NCBI GenBank assembly: GCA_949281375.1
Contig: CASDLT010000024.1
Coordinates: forward strand, 62,001-126,000
Reading direction: 5' to 3'
DNA length: 64,000 bases
Source of the DNA: an uncultured Nitrosomonas sp.
GTDB taxonomy: Bacteria; Pseudomonadota; Gammaproteobacteria; Burkholderiales; Nitrosomonadaceae
Part shown: piece after piece, positions 1 through 8,713 of the stretch
How positions within the stretch are numbered: the first letter of the stretch is position 1
Layout: every line of letters starts with the position of its first letter
The notes under the pieces: generated by a model
Databases searched by the model: none
What the model was told of the DNA's origin: nothing
The model's input: the letters and a program-made list of their open reading frames with translations, nothing else
Made by a program: the position numbers and the translations under genes

Positions 1-95
1 GGCAATGTCATGACACTTGGGCCGGTTGGCATATATACACAGGCCCATAACAGGTTTGTCATTAATAATATAATTCCTATTCTTAATCGATCCAT
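1..95 (-). CDS. Lipoprotein, clipped by the window edge (gly-zipper family suspected)
   Basis: Only the first 31 codons lie in the window; the gene runs off the left edge. The reading frame gives a short basic start, a hydrophobic stretch and a lipobox (LLWAC) with the lipidated Cys at residue 19, followed by MPTGPSVMTLP. That post-lipobox wording (PTGPSVM.LPG) is what I remember from small proteobacterial lipoproteins with a glycine-zipper domain, but the diagnostic part is off the window. The start at 95 is preceded by AGAGG at a spacing of 6; an upstream ATG at 110 has no such site. It begins 24 bases after the stop of the Gly/Tyr-rich secreted protein on the same strand, so the two are probably one operon. 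Confidence 0.6.
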   Translation of the reverse strand, partial: MDRLRIGIILLMTNLLWACVYMPTGPSVMTL

Positions 96-118
96 GCTTA
101 ACCTCTTCATGTAGTTCA

Positions 119-508
119 TTATTGTCCTGGCGGTATGGGTGACACAGGCAACCATCCACCCGGACAATCTTTAACATAGGGATAATAGCCATCCGGATTT
201 TTACAGTAATACCAATAATTGGTTTGAGATGGTGTTGGCTGAATTTCTTGTTGAATATAAACGGGAGGTGTGTTTGGAACCATCACGGCAGGCGGATAGG
301 CATATAAGGGAGGATAATAAGGATAGCCATAACCTCCAAACCCGTATCGATTGAATCCATACCCCCCATATCCATACCCACTGTAAAATCCCGGGCCGTA
401 ATAGCCCAGACCGAAACTGAAGCGGCTATGGCCATGCGCTGCTATATGGCCGCTAAAAAACACTAGGCACAGCATCATCGCGAAAAAAATTCCTTTCCTT
501 CTATTCAT
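119..508 (-). CDS. Small secreted Gly/Tyr-rich protein
   Basis: A protein of 129 residues from the ATG at 508, which has GGAG 5 bases upstream; GTG and ATG codons at 514 and 511 are alternatives. It has a clear signal peptide ending near AAHGHS. Then comes a low-complexity segment rich in GYG, FGG and YPYY, a proline-rich linker, and a compact C-terminal motif WYYCKNPDGYYPYVKDC followed by PGGW. That two-Cys ending recurs in small periplasmic or outer-membrane-associated proteins of unknown function in proteobacteria. The product should therefore be exported, with the Cys pair possibly forming a disulfide. It is followed on the same strand by a lipoprotein gene. The function is unknown; a structural envelope role is only a guess. 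Confidence 0.75.
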   Translation of the reverse strand: MNRRKGIFFAMMLCLVFFSGHIAAHGHSRFSFGLGYYGPGFYSGYGYGGYGFNRYGFGGYGYPYYPPLYAYPPAVMVPNTPPVYIQQEIQPTPSQTNYWYYCKNPDGYYPYVKDCPGGWLPVSPIPPGQ

Positions 509-707
509 CATCACTCCACTTTAATAAGTGACATAAGTATTTTTTAATTAGACTGAGACATTCTTATACAATTCCATGCAGTCATCGCCATCATTTTTAT
601 GACAAGCCAATGCGAAAAAGCATAACTACTTCTTCTCTGCGATATCACTGGGTGCTTCCAAAATTCATAAGATTTATTCAGCGTCACAATTAAAACTTAT
701 CAGTTCA

Positions 708-1826
708 ATGAAAAACATAACCAACCTCAACAAGGTTACCTCCGATCGAGCAAAAACAAAATCTTCATCCAAGGGCAAGCACGACGCCAAAGTGCGGATT
801 TCTTCGAGCAGTAGCAAATTGAAACTGAAGACTTCCCAAAAAAAATCTGTTGGATTTCATCACAAATTGCTATTGAGCACTATCGAAATCCTGGGATTGG
901 GAATCACTGTAGTCTGCGTCATTATCATGATATTGGGCTATTTTGCCCACCGGTTATCAGGCACCGACTTTTTGGCTCATGTGTTACCTTTTGCCAGTGG
1001 CATTTTTCTAATGATCACGGTTATTAGCTTGTTTATGATCGGCTGGTTGAAATTGAGAAAATGGTCACAAGTTCATTCTAAATTTTTAGCACCTGTAATC
1101 TCGTTAATAGTCGTTGTATTGACTATCTGGTGGATCACTCCCGATCAGTTCGCTCAAGCGTACGGGCATTTTCGTACATTAGTGGGTGGCAAAGCCGAAG
1201 CAGGCCGCGTCACCATAGCTCATCAGGTTTACGCTGCCTATCGCCGACATGATTCTATGCAATTGCAAAAAATGATCAATCGCTCATCGGAATTCCAATC
1301 AGCCATCAATGATGCCTCACTAGCTTTTGATGTCAATGCGCATTTATTGTTGGGTATCGCCGCCGCGGAGTCCTCTTTTATCCCGCGAAACAGTCCCGAT
1401 GGAGGACGCGGATTGTTTCAAATTACCCGCGTACCCGATAGCACGCTATTGCAAGCTCGCAAACATCTGGGTATCGAAAAAATTGCACTCGATAATCCCC
1501 GCCATAATGCGTTCGTAGCGGCAGCTACTTTCAAACACTATCTTGCAGAAATGAACAATGATCTTTTCCTGGGATTGCTGGCCTACAACATCGGCCCAGC
1601 CAATGGCGGTCTGCGCTTCATCATGCAACAGTATAACGCCAACGATTTCATAACCATCCAACCCTACTTGCAAATATTACCTCGTGACTATCCGATACGT
1701 GTTCTTTCCTACTCATTAGCTTTCCAACTCTGGCAAAAGGAAGGGAAATTATTAGCTTATGAAGAAGGAAACAATGCAGCACGTATTCAACGAATAGGAA
1801 TACCAGGTTTAAATTCGGGTCTGTAA
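708..1826 (+). CDS. Membrane-anchored lytic transglycosylase (SLT domain)
   Basis: A protein of 372 residues. The first 50 residues are Lys/Ser-rich and very polar. Three hydrophobic helices follow at about 55-80, 90-113 and 126-143, then a soluble domain with the SLT/goose-lysozyme fold signature: IAAAESSFIPR with the catalytic Glu at 221, GGRGLFQIT about 10 residues on, and GLLAYNIGPANGG near 290. Enzymes of this family cleave the MurNAc-GlcNAc bond of peptidoglycan and release 1,6-anhydro products. The layout puts the catalytic domain in the periplasm if the N-tail is cytoplasmic. The long basic tail and three helices are not usual for Slt or MltC-type enzymes. No strong ribosome-binding site is visible before the ATG. 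It stands alone between a divergent envelope operon and the copper oxidase gene. Confidence 0.82.
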   Translation: MKNITNLNKVTSDRAKTKSSSKGKHDAKVRISSSSSKLKLKTSQKKSVGFHHKLLLSTIEILGLGITVVCVIIMILGYFAHRLSGTDFLAHVLPFASGIFLMITVISLFMIGWLKLRKWSQVHSKFLAPVISLIVVVLTIWWITPDQFAQAYGHFRTLVGGKAEAGRVTIAHQVYAAYRRHDSMQLQKMINRSSEFQSAINDASLAFDVNAHLLLGIAAAESSFIPRNSPDGGRGLFQITRVPDSTLLQARKHLGIEKIALDNPRHNAFVAAATFKHYLAEMNNDLFLGLLAYNIGPANGGLRFIMQQYNANDFITIQPYLQILPRDYPIRVLSYSLAFQLWQKEGKLLAYEEGNNAARIQRIGIPGLNSGL

Positions 1827-2314
1827 GTACAAGCTAATCAGCTGCATATAAATTTTTTGGCACCTAGAATTTACTCATAGGTCGCAATGTCTTTATTTGG
1901 ATTAATGTTGCCAAATAACAACGCTTGTCTCGAAAACTCGATTTATTATCAGTTAAGCGAAAAAAAACTGTTCATTCAGAAAAATGGAAAGATACACTAC
2001 CCGTTTTTACTACAGCTCGAAAAACAGGCCTACCTGATTTGTCATAGTTGCTAACATCCTACTTTTATGATGAAAAATCCAGGATATTTTCCATTTGAAA
2101 TGAGTATGTTTGACCCATGACAATTGTTGAGCCAGGGCCTATAGTTAAAATTAAAAGAAAGTGTTAATTATCACTCTATAAAATGCTTTTAGATGATAAC
2201 TTAATGCGATAAAAAAATTGCGCCTAACAGGCTGGGCTAACAAAATTTCACGATATTTGAATACTACAAGTAGAGTCCATGATTCTTCAGTTAATTTCAA
2301 TTTCAGGAGCTTAA
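1827..2314. other. Gene-free interval before the copper oxidase gene
   Basis: An AT-rich intergenic stretch. I see no open frame with family resemblance, no RNA gene and no clear transposon trace. The last bases carry CAGGAG, which serves as the ribosome-binding site of the following gene. Any promoter or regulatory site for that gene should lie here, but I could not pick out a convincing one. Confidence 0.5.
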
Positions 2315-3874
2315 ATGATGTTCAATGTTTTTCTTTTAGGGCAAAAGATTAGGTGCTCAAAAATCTCTTTATCTGCCATCTTAACTTTTTTCCTAATATT
2401 TGCTCATTTGCCTAATGCAACCGCATCCGACGCGCATCTGAAAGGAGTATTTGGTCCTCTTCATAATTGGCCTATTATTCCGATCGCCATGATGCTCATG
2501 CCGGATGGGCGCATTTTTGCCTATGGGACAACTCCGGCCGGGGTACAAAATGGACTCATGCATTATTCCATCTGGGATCCTACGGCTGGCACCGGGTCCA
2601 ACGCTTTTCAAACATTACCGAACATTACCAGTACCGATATTTTCTGTGCTGCGCAGGCACACGTTCCCGATACTGGAGAAGCTCTCATCGTCGGTGGGGA
2701 TGGGCGAGTCAATACGCTGCGCAACTACGCCAACAGCGATGTCAATATTTTTGATCCAGCAACCGATTCTTTGATACGTCAAAGCCAACAGATGACTTTC
2801 AAACGCTGGTATGCAACCCTGGTAACATTACCTAATGGAGAGCACGCAGTTCTTGGAGGTCGTAATGATCGACTTTTCGCAGGCTCACCAACCATTCCGG
2901 CTACTGCTGCCACTTATTCCCCTACCCCTGAGGTGCGTTCGAAAAATGGCCAATGGAGAACGCTCAGTACTGCAACCAGTGATATTGCTTATGGAAAACT
3001 CGGAGGCGAGTCATGGAACTATCCGCGAGCATGGGTGAGGCCTCTAGGAGAAATTTTCATCCTGACCGGATCGGGAGCTATGTTCAAGCTGGATACTGCT
3101 GGCACCGGAACACTTCTCAAATATCCTTTAAACATTGCAACGGGGCAAGCATTTTTGCCAACGATCATGTTTTCACAAGGACGCATCCTTTCCGTTCGCA
3201 AAAACCGCAAATCCTATGTGGTTGACTTTAATGGGGCAGGACAGCCGGTTGCAACTGTATCCGGGAATTTGGCTTATGATCGTCAATATGGCAACCTTAC
3301 TGTCCTACCTGATGGTCGGGTATGGGCCAATGGAGGTTCATCCACAGGTAATGATCTGGCAGGTATGGCATTAGAGTCCGAACTCTGGAATCCTGCTACC
3401 AACATCTGGATGCCGGCAGCAATTGCATCTACCGCAAGGCTTTATCACTCAACTTCATTATTACTCATGGATGGAACAGTGATTACAGGCGGAGGAGGAG
3501 CACCCGGCCCATTAAAACAACTTAACGGTGAAATTTATTATCCCCCCTATTTGTTCAAAACGGATGGCAGCGGAGAATTTGCTCCACGTATGCAGATTAT
3601 TGATTCGCCAAATTCATTAATTGGCTGGAACCAAGATTTTTCCGTCCAAGCCACAGACAAAATTACTCGCGTCACATTGGTCCGCGCCGGCGCTGTTACA
3701 CACACATTCAACAATGAAGCGCGCTTCTTTGATTTGCCTGTTTCGCAGGCTGGTTCCGTCGTTACCGTTAGATCCCCTTTGAATGCAAATATTGCACCGC
3801 CGGGATTTTATATGCTGTTTGTCTGGGATGCGTCTGGGGTACCTTCCATCGCCAAGATGATCCAAATTGGCTAA
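2315..3874 (+). CDS. Secreted galactose-oxidase-like copper radical oxidase
   Basis: A protein of 519 residues with a long N-terminal region and signal peptide ending near residue 38 (NATASDA). A Kelch-type propeller domain follows, with repeated GG pairs after short hydrophobic strands, then a C-terminal immunoglobulin-like domain of the DUF1929 type (residues about 420-519, ending APPGFYMLFVWD then GVPSIA). Family members use one copper and a Cys-Tyr radical cofactor to oxidise alcohols or aldehydes to aldehydes or acids, making H2O2. All five active-site residues can be matched to galactose oxidase: Cys111 (DIFCAA), Tyr166 (KRWYATL), Tyr377-His378 (RLYHSTS) and His463 (VTHTFN). The substrate cannot be told. 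The ATG pair at 2315 and 2318 follows AGGAG; the second is equally likely. There is no partner gene nearby. Confidence 0.85.
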   Translation: MMFNVFLLGQKIRCSKISLSAILTFFLIFAHLPNATASDAHLKGVFGPLHNWPIIPIAMMLMPDGRIFAYGTTPAGVQNGLMHYSIWDPTAGTGSNAFQTLPNITSTDIFCAAQAHVPDTGEALIVGGDGRVNTLRNYANSDVNIFDPATDSLIRQSQQMTFKRWYATLVTLPNGEHAVLGGRNDRLFAGSPTIPATAATYSPTPEVRSKNGQWRTLSTATSDIAYGKLGGESWNYPRAWVRPLGEIFILTGSGAMFKLDTAGTGTLLKYPLNIATGQAFLPTIMFSQGRILSVRKNRKSYVVDFNGAGQPVATVSGNLAYDRQYGNLTVLPDGRVWANGGSSTGNDLAGMALESELWNPATNIWMPAAIASTARLYHSTSLLLMDGTVITGGGGAPGPLKQLNGEIYYPPYLFKTDGSGEFAPRMQIIDSPNSLIGWNQDFSVQATDKITRVTLVRAGAVTHTFNNEARFFDLPVSQAGSVVTVRSPLNANIAPPGFYMLFVWDASGVPSIAKMIQIG

Positions 3875-3900
3875 AGCAATGTCACTCTGATAAATTAAAA

Positions 3901-3941
3901 CCTTCTTGCATGAAATCTTCAATGGCAGTCAAGCAAGAAGG
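3901..3941. terminator. Possible terminator hairpin between oxidase gene and uvrD
   Basis: CCTTCTTGC at 3901-3909 and GCAAGAAGG at 3933-3941 are perfect inverted repeats with a 23-base loop, in the gap where two genes converge. A short A run precedes it and a short T run follows. The long loop makes it a weak candidate for a two-way terminator. Confidence 0.35.
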
Positions 3942-4076
3942 TATTTCAACCATACATATGCAGCGAAGTTTTTAGTTTGAACACTCATACCATTGCTTAC
4001 ATAGCTGAGCCGACTGGCAGAATAAGGACAGCGTATTAAAAAGATTTGTAGGGTTCAACTCTGGGATTTCAATCAT

Positions 4077-6257
4077 CTAAATTGCTGTCAATTTAGCATA
4101 TTCAAGCAATAACCACTTCGTTCCTACCTGATCAAAATTAACTTGAACACGTGCATCGCTGCCGCTGCCTTCACATTGAATGATGACGCCAGTCCCAAAT
4201 TTGGCATGTGCTACGTTTTGCCCTATTTTCCATCCATGACTGGGAAATTTTTGAGAACTATAGGAAGAATTAGAACTGGCAGTCATTACCTGATTAACAG
4301 CCAAGCTCTTGTGCGGCGTTGATTGTAACCATTTCATACAACTTGGAGGAATCTCATCAAGAAAGCGCGAGGCGATGTGATAGCGGGTTTGACCATGCAA
4401 CATCCGGCTTTGCGCAAAGCTTAAGTATAACCTCCGACGAGCGCGGGTCATCGCCACATACATCAGCCGTCTTTCCTCGGCAATTCCATTGACTTCATTT
4501 AAACTGTTTTCATGCGGAAATAATCCCTCTTCTAAACCGCTTAGAAAAACACTATGGAACTCCAGTCCCTTGGCAGCATGAACCGTCATTAACTGTAATG
4601 CATCCTGACCAGTGCCTGCTTGATGCTCGCCAGCTTCCAAAGAAGCATGGGCCAGAAATTCGGTCAAGCTATCATTTTCCGCTTCATGTACGAAACTGGT
4701 CGCAGCATTGATCAGTTCATTCAAGTTTTCCAATCGTTCGGCGCTTTCACGCTCTTTGGAATAATGCGCCAATAACTCACTCTGAGTCAGCATATAATCG
4801 ACAATCTGCGGCAGTGGCAAGGTATTACAGCTCTGCCGCATCAGCAGGATTAAATGAACAAATTTGGCAATTCCCTTGGAGAATTCGGTGGATGCATGCA
4901 AAGCAGCTTCTTCGCCTCCACATTTTTTGACGGCCGCTTCCCATAGGCTACTGCCCTGTATTTTGGCATTATCCAGCAACTGCTCCACACTCCGTGAACC
5001 TATGCCGCGAGCTGGAAAATTGATCACCCGCAATAACGCGCTATCATCGTTGGGATTGGCGATCAGGCGCAGATAAGCCAATGCGTGCTTGATTTCCTGA
5101 CGATCGAAGAAACGCATCCCGCCATAGACCCGATACGATATAGCGGCATTGAATAAGCTATGTTCGAGCACGCGCGATTGCGCATTGGAACGATAGAGTA
5201 ATGCCATGTCTGACAAGTCCACTCCTTCTGCATGCAGAGCTTTGACCTCTTCCACGATAAACGCAGCTTCATCGAAATCATTCGGGGCATTATAAATTCG
5301 TAAAGGCTCGCCTTTTCCCTCAGCAGTCCATAAATTCTTACCTAATCGATCACAATTATTTTCGATCAAGGCATTAGCGGCATCGAGGATATTGCCATGC
5401 GAGCGGTAATTTTGCTCCAGCTTGATGATATTAGTAATGTCAAAATCACGCTCAAAATCTCGCATGTTGCCACTATACGCTCCACGGAATGCATAAATAC
5501 TCTGATCGTCATCCCCGACCACACACACCGCCGCGGCCTGAGCCGTTCCCACGCCAGCTAATAGCTTCAGCCACCCATATTGCAATGTATTGGTATCCTG
5601 AAATTCATCGACGAGAATATACTGGAAGCGTTGCTGATAATGATGGCGGAGAACCTCATTTCGGCTCAGCAATTCGTAACTTCGTAACATTAATTCAGCA
5701 AAGTCCACTGCACCTTCCTTTTGGCATTGCTGTTCGTATACTTGATAAAACTCGAGCATACGGCGTGAAAACGCATCGTCGATAGTGACATAGGCAGAGC
5801 GTAACCCCGTTTCCTTGGCATTATTAATGAACCATTGCACCTGGCGGGGCGAAAATTTCTTTTCATCAACCAACAAGTCCTTAAGAATGCGCTTGATCAT
5901 AGCCAATTGATCAGCAGAATCGAGGATTTGAAATGTTGATGGTAATCCAGCGTCTTGATAATGCGCGCGGAGCATGCGGTGACATAAACCATGAAAGGTC
6001 CCTATCCACATGCCTCGAGGATTAATGGGCAACATGGCTGAAATCCGCGTCAACATTTCCTTGGCGGCTTTATTAGTAAAAGTCACCGCCAGAATGCTAT
6101 TCGGACTTGCCAAGCCTGATTGGATCAGGTAAGCAATACGGGTTGTAAGGACGCGTGTTTTACCGCTGCCGGCACCGGCCAGTATCAATATTGATTGATG
6201 AGGCGCCGTGATCGCTTCCAGTTGTTGTGGATTGAGATCGGAGAGCAGTGAAGTCAT
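4077..6257 (-). CDS. uvrD: UvrD/Rep-family DNA helicase
   Basis: A superfamily 1A helicase of 726 residues that unwinds DNA 3'-5' with ATP, in nucleotide excision and mismatch repair. The N-terminus SDLNPQQLEAIT is the usual Q motif. Walker A (AGAGSGKT) is at 27-34, motif Ia TFTNKAAKEM at about 59-68, motif II DEFQ at 217-220, and motif III GDDDQSIYAFRGA at 248-260. Later motifs include LMTVHAAKGLEF and VAMTRARRRLY. The C-terminal 45 residues (VAHAKFGTGVI... VNFD) form the Tudor-like tail typical of UvrD and PcrA rather than Rep. The length is normal. It is single, facing the copper oxidase gene; nothing suggests an operon with phosphoribulokinase, whose start lies 1 kb upstream on the same strand and whose stop is 142 bases away. 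Confidence 0.95.
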   Translation of the reverse strand: MTSLLSDLNPQQLEAITAPHQSILILAGAGSGKTRVLTTRIAYLIQSGLASPNSILAVTFTNKAAKEMLTRISAMLPINPRGMWIGTFHGLCHRMLRAHYQDAGLPSTFQILDSADQLAMIKRILKDLLVDEKKFSPRQVQWFINNAKETGLRSAYVTIDDAFSRRMLEFYQVYEQQCQKEGAVDFAELMLRSYELLSRNEVLRHHYQQRFQYILVDEFQDTNTLQYGWLKLLAGVGTAQAAAVCVVGDDDQSIYAFRGAYSGNMRDFERDFDITNIIKLEQNYRSHGNILDAANALIENNCDRLGKNLWTAEGKGEPLRIYNAPNDFDEAAFIVEEVKALHAEGVDLSDMALLYRSNAQSRVLEHSLFNAAISYRVYGGMRFFDRQEIKHALAYLRLIANPNDDSALLRVINFPARGIGSRSVEQLLDNAKIQGSSLWEAAVKKCGGEEAALHASTEFSKGIAKFVHLILLMRQSCNTLPLPQIVDYMLTQSELLAHYSKERESAERLENLNELINAATSFVHEAENDSLTEFLAHASLEAGEHQAGTGQDALQLMTVHAAKGLEFHSVFLSGLEEGLFPHENSLNEVNGIAEERRLMYVAMTRARRRLYLSFAQSRMLHGQTRYHIASRFLDEIPPSCMKWLQSTPHKSLAVNQVMTASSNSSYSSQKFPSHGWKIGQNVAHAKFGTGVIIQCEGSGSDARVQVNFDQVGTKWLLLEYAKLTAI

Positions 6258-6399
6258 GTCATCACCGATGGACTGAAGGGATTAACCATGAAGAAACCCA
6301 TTCATGGATAAAAAAACTACGCCTTGATTAATCCAGAATCCGATCAATCAGTAGATACTGATCATCGCGATTCATGAATTAACCAAGCGTCGATGGAAA

Positions 6400-7272
6400 T
6401 TAAGAAGCCTTGCTTTTGGCGACAATATCAAGAATCAACGGTGTCAGAATAAGTTCAATGGCCATGCCCATTTTACCGCCTGGAACGACGATCGAATTCG
6501 GACGTGACATGAACGAATCATGAATCATGTTCAACAGAAAAGGAAAGTCTGCCATTTCCGGATTTCTGAAACGGATGACTACGAAGCTTTCATCTAATGT
6601 TGGGATTTCACGTGCAATAAAAGGATTAGAAGTGTCGACCGTAGGAACTCGTTGAAAATTGATGTGTGTGCGAGAAAACTGCGGCGTAATGAAATGTACA
6701 TAATCATGCATGCGTCGCAATATGGTATGAGTTACAGCTTCGGCTGAATATCCTCTCGCATTCGTATCGCGAAAAATTTTCTGAATCCATTCTAGATTCA
6801 CGATTGGCACGACACCCACCAGCAAATCGACATACCGTGCAACATCGGCAGTTTCACTTTTCGCGCCGCCATGCAGCCCTTCATAAAACAACAAATCAGA
6901 ACCAGCAGGTATTGCCGACCACGGCGTAAATGTTCCGGCTTTTTGCTGCCACGGCTTTGCTTCCTCATCATTATGCAAATACAAGCGTGTCTTGCCGCTG
7001 CCGCTCTCACCATACTCTTTGAATAACGCTTCAAGCTTTTCAAATTCATTCGCTTCTGGGCCAAAATGGCTGATTGGACGTCCGCCGTCTTTTTCAGATT
7101 CAGCCACGGCTTGTTTCATGGCATCCCGGTCATAACGATGGAAGCTGTCGCCTTCCACGATGGCTGCTTTCAGTTTCTGACGACGGAAAATATGTTCAAA
7201 ACTGTTCTTTACCGTTGAAGTACCTGCGCCTGAAGATCCGGTAACGGCGATAACCGGGTGTTTTTGCGACAT
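6400..7272 (-). CDS. prk: Phosphoribulokinase
   Basis: A protein of 290 residues that phosphorylates ribulose 5-phosphate with ATP to make the Rubisco substrate ribulose 1,5-bisphosphate, in the Calvin cycle. The P-loop GSSGAGTST is at 12-20, followed by EGDSFHRYDR (40-49), the sugar-phosphate region HFGPEANEF, and FYEGLHGG with the acidic pair expected of the family. The size and wording fit the proteobacterial (class I) form, not the longer plant and cyanobacterial form. The ATG at 7272 has TAGGAGA just upstream. No other Calvin-cycle gene (cbbL, cbbS, cbbR) is in the window, so it sits apart from any cbb operon here. Its presence is the main metabolic evidence that this is an autotroph. 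Confidence 0.95.
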   Translation of the reverse strand: MSQKHPVIAVTGSSGAGTSTVKNSFEHIFRRQKLKAAIVEGDSFHRYDRDAMKQAVAESEKDGGRPISHFGPEANEFEKLEALFKEYGESGSGKTRLYLHNDEEAKPWQQKAGTFTPWSAIPAGSDLLFYEGLHGGAKSETADVARYVDLLVGVVPIVNLEWIQKIFRDTNARGYSAEAVTHTILRRMHDYVHFITPQFSRTHINFQRVPTVDTSNPFIAREIPTLDESFVVIRFRNPEMADFPFLLNMIHDSFMSRPNSIVVPGGKMGMAIELILTPLILDIVAKSKAS

Positions 7273-7634
7273 TCTTATTTTCTCCTAATGATTAATATAA
7301 TGATTAAATTTTGAACGCATATGATACCTTCTTTCTACCCAACTTTGGCAGTGGTAATTAATCACTCATCACTCAGATTCTTCCAACTTCATTAACCACC
7401 TTATCAAATGGGAAATAACTCAGTATCATGTGAATAGAGCGATCATTCGAATTTCAACGTATCGATCAGTTACAAACCGTGAGGAAAGTCTTGAAATGAC
7501 AGCATGCAATGATCAGGCAAGGCGAAACCTGGCAGAGCAAGACAATTATTTTCCAGAGCTTTCCTTAAGAAACTCACCGGTGGATTTTCAACACCAACTG
7601 CGATTCGACTTTAAAAAGAATATAGGAGAAAACT
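7273..7634. other. Gene-free interval between prk and a small membrane protein gene
   Basis: A 362-base divergent intergenic region that should hold the promoters of both neighbours. An open frame on the plus strand (from 7430) runs through it, but overlaps the membrane-protein gene in another frame and has no family resemblance, so I do not call it. TAGGAG at 7623-7628 is the ribosome-binding site of the next gene. Confidence 0.45.
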
Positions 7635-8153
7635 GTGCATCCGATTGTACCGATTATTATGACTCTAGGCGCCACTCTGTTTTTTGTAGGAATAGCTGTT
7701 CAAGCCAGAATGGGCATACGACGAATCAATATCATCAAGCTACGCGGCAAAGAATACAAACTCTGGAAGTTTGTAGGAACTATGGTAGGTTCTGGTGTGG
7801 CATTGATTATGATATCCGTGTTAATCCCCAAATACATCTCTTATCAACCCGAACCTGATTCTCAAGCAAACCAGTCACTGCTATCCAGCAATTTAAAATA
7901 TGAACTGGAGTCGACCATATCCCGCCTGAATCTCAATAACGAGATCATGACAACGGCGTTAAAACGGTTTCAGCTTGAATATCAGGAAGCAGCTCAGCGT
8001 GGCGATCAAAATACGATGGATTTATTGATTCTGGAATTTGCATATCGAATCAGAAATGAGCTGCAGAACCAGAATTATCCCGAAAACCAAATCGAGCGTG
8101 AAGTGGAAAGAATAACCAGCATTCTAAAACAGGCGGTCAATCAGAACGAATAA
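7635..8153 (+). CDS. Small inner-membrane protein of unknown function
   Basis: A protein of 172 residues starting with GTG; TAGGAGAA lies 7 bases upstream, which decides this start. Two hydrophobic helices are at about 4-24 and 46-66, separated by a short basic loop (QARMGIRRINIIKLRGK). A charged, Glu/Gln/Asn-rich soluble tail of about 100 residues follows, predicted mostly helical. I do not recognise the family. The layout (two helices and a helical tail) fits a small membrane adaptor or scaffold, but no function can be assigned. It is followed 77 bases later by the TIGR04073-type gene on the same strand. Confidence 0.6.
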   Translation: MHPIVPIIMTLGATLFFVGIAVQARMGIRRINIIKLRGKEYKLWKFVGTMVGSGVALIMISVLIPKYISYQPEPDSQANQSLLSSNLKYELESTISRLNLNNEIMTTALKRFQLEYQEAAQRGDQNTMDLLILEFAYRIRNELQNQNYPENQIEREVERITSILKQAVNQNE

Positions 8154-8230
8154 GAAATTAGGGAAGCTCTGAAAAACTATTGAGAGTTGGGTAAAATCAC
8201 CTTCTCTCATTAATTATCTTAGGATTGACT

Positions 8231-8593
8231 ATGAAAAAAAAACTTCAAGTATTGTTTGTTCTCTTACTGATGGCGCTGACAATATCCGGCACGGCTGTAG
8301 CTAGCCAGTATCCTGACAAGGTTGTTGAAAAACTGGGCAATGGGCTTGCCAACGCCGTAACCGGCGTTGGAGAAATACCCAAAACGGTCACCATCATCAG
8401 CAGAAGAGACGGTATCGTACAAGGAATGACCATTGGTTTTCTTACAGGTATCGTCAATACAGTCGGGCGTTCCCTGAGTGGTGCATTCGATATTGCCACT
8501 TTTTTGATACCGACGACACCGTTTGTCAAACCTGCATTCATCTGGGATGACTTCAATCGTGAAACAACCTTTGTTGAAGCTCACATGCGCTAG
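8231..8593 (+). CDS. Exosortase system-associated protein, TIGR04073-like
   Basis: A protein of 120 residues. The ATG at 8231 is chosen over an in-frame TTG at 8225 because AGGA at 8221-8224 is 6 bases before the ATG. A signal peptide ends near TAVAS. The mature part KLGNGLANAVTGVGEIPKT, a central hydrophobic glycine-containing stretch, and an ending with FLIPTTPFVKPAFIWDDF match the TIGR04073 group as I remember it. That family is found in genomes with the exosortase/PEP-CTERM export and exopolysaccharide systems; its own role is not known. The start is 77 bases after the previous gene, and a hairpin terminator follows 84 bases after the stop. Confidence 0.7.
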   Translation: MKKKLQVLFVLLLMALTISGTAVASQYPDKVVEKLGNGLANAVTGVGEIPKTVTIISRRDGIVQGMTIGFLTGIVNTVGRSLSGAFDIATFLIPTTPFVKPAFIWDDFNRETTFVEAHMR

Positions 8594-8677
8594 TTCATCG
8601 TTCGCATTACAGAGCGCCGATTACCTATTACGTCAACCTGATCCTATTCCGTACTTAAGAATTCCATTGTAACCATG

Positions 8678-8713
8678 AAAAGCAGTACGCTGAACAGTGT
8701 GCTGCTTTTTGTT
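8678..8713 (+). terminator. Rho-independent terminator after the TIGR04073-like gene
   Basis: AAAAGCAGTAC at 8678-8688 pairs with GTGCTGCTTTT at 8699-8709 (one G-U pair), with a 10-base loop, and the T run continues with TGTTT. It lies 84 bases after the stop at 8593, on the same strand. Confidence 0.7.

Noticed and set aside
7430-7858. A 142-codon open frame upstream of and overlapping the small membrane protein gene
   Set aside because: Over half of it overlaps, in another frame, a gene with a good ribosome-binding site and clear membrane helices; the product resembles no family.
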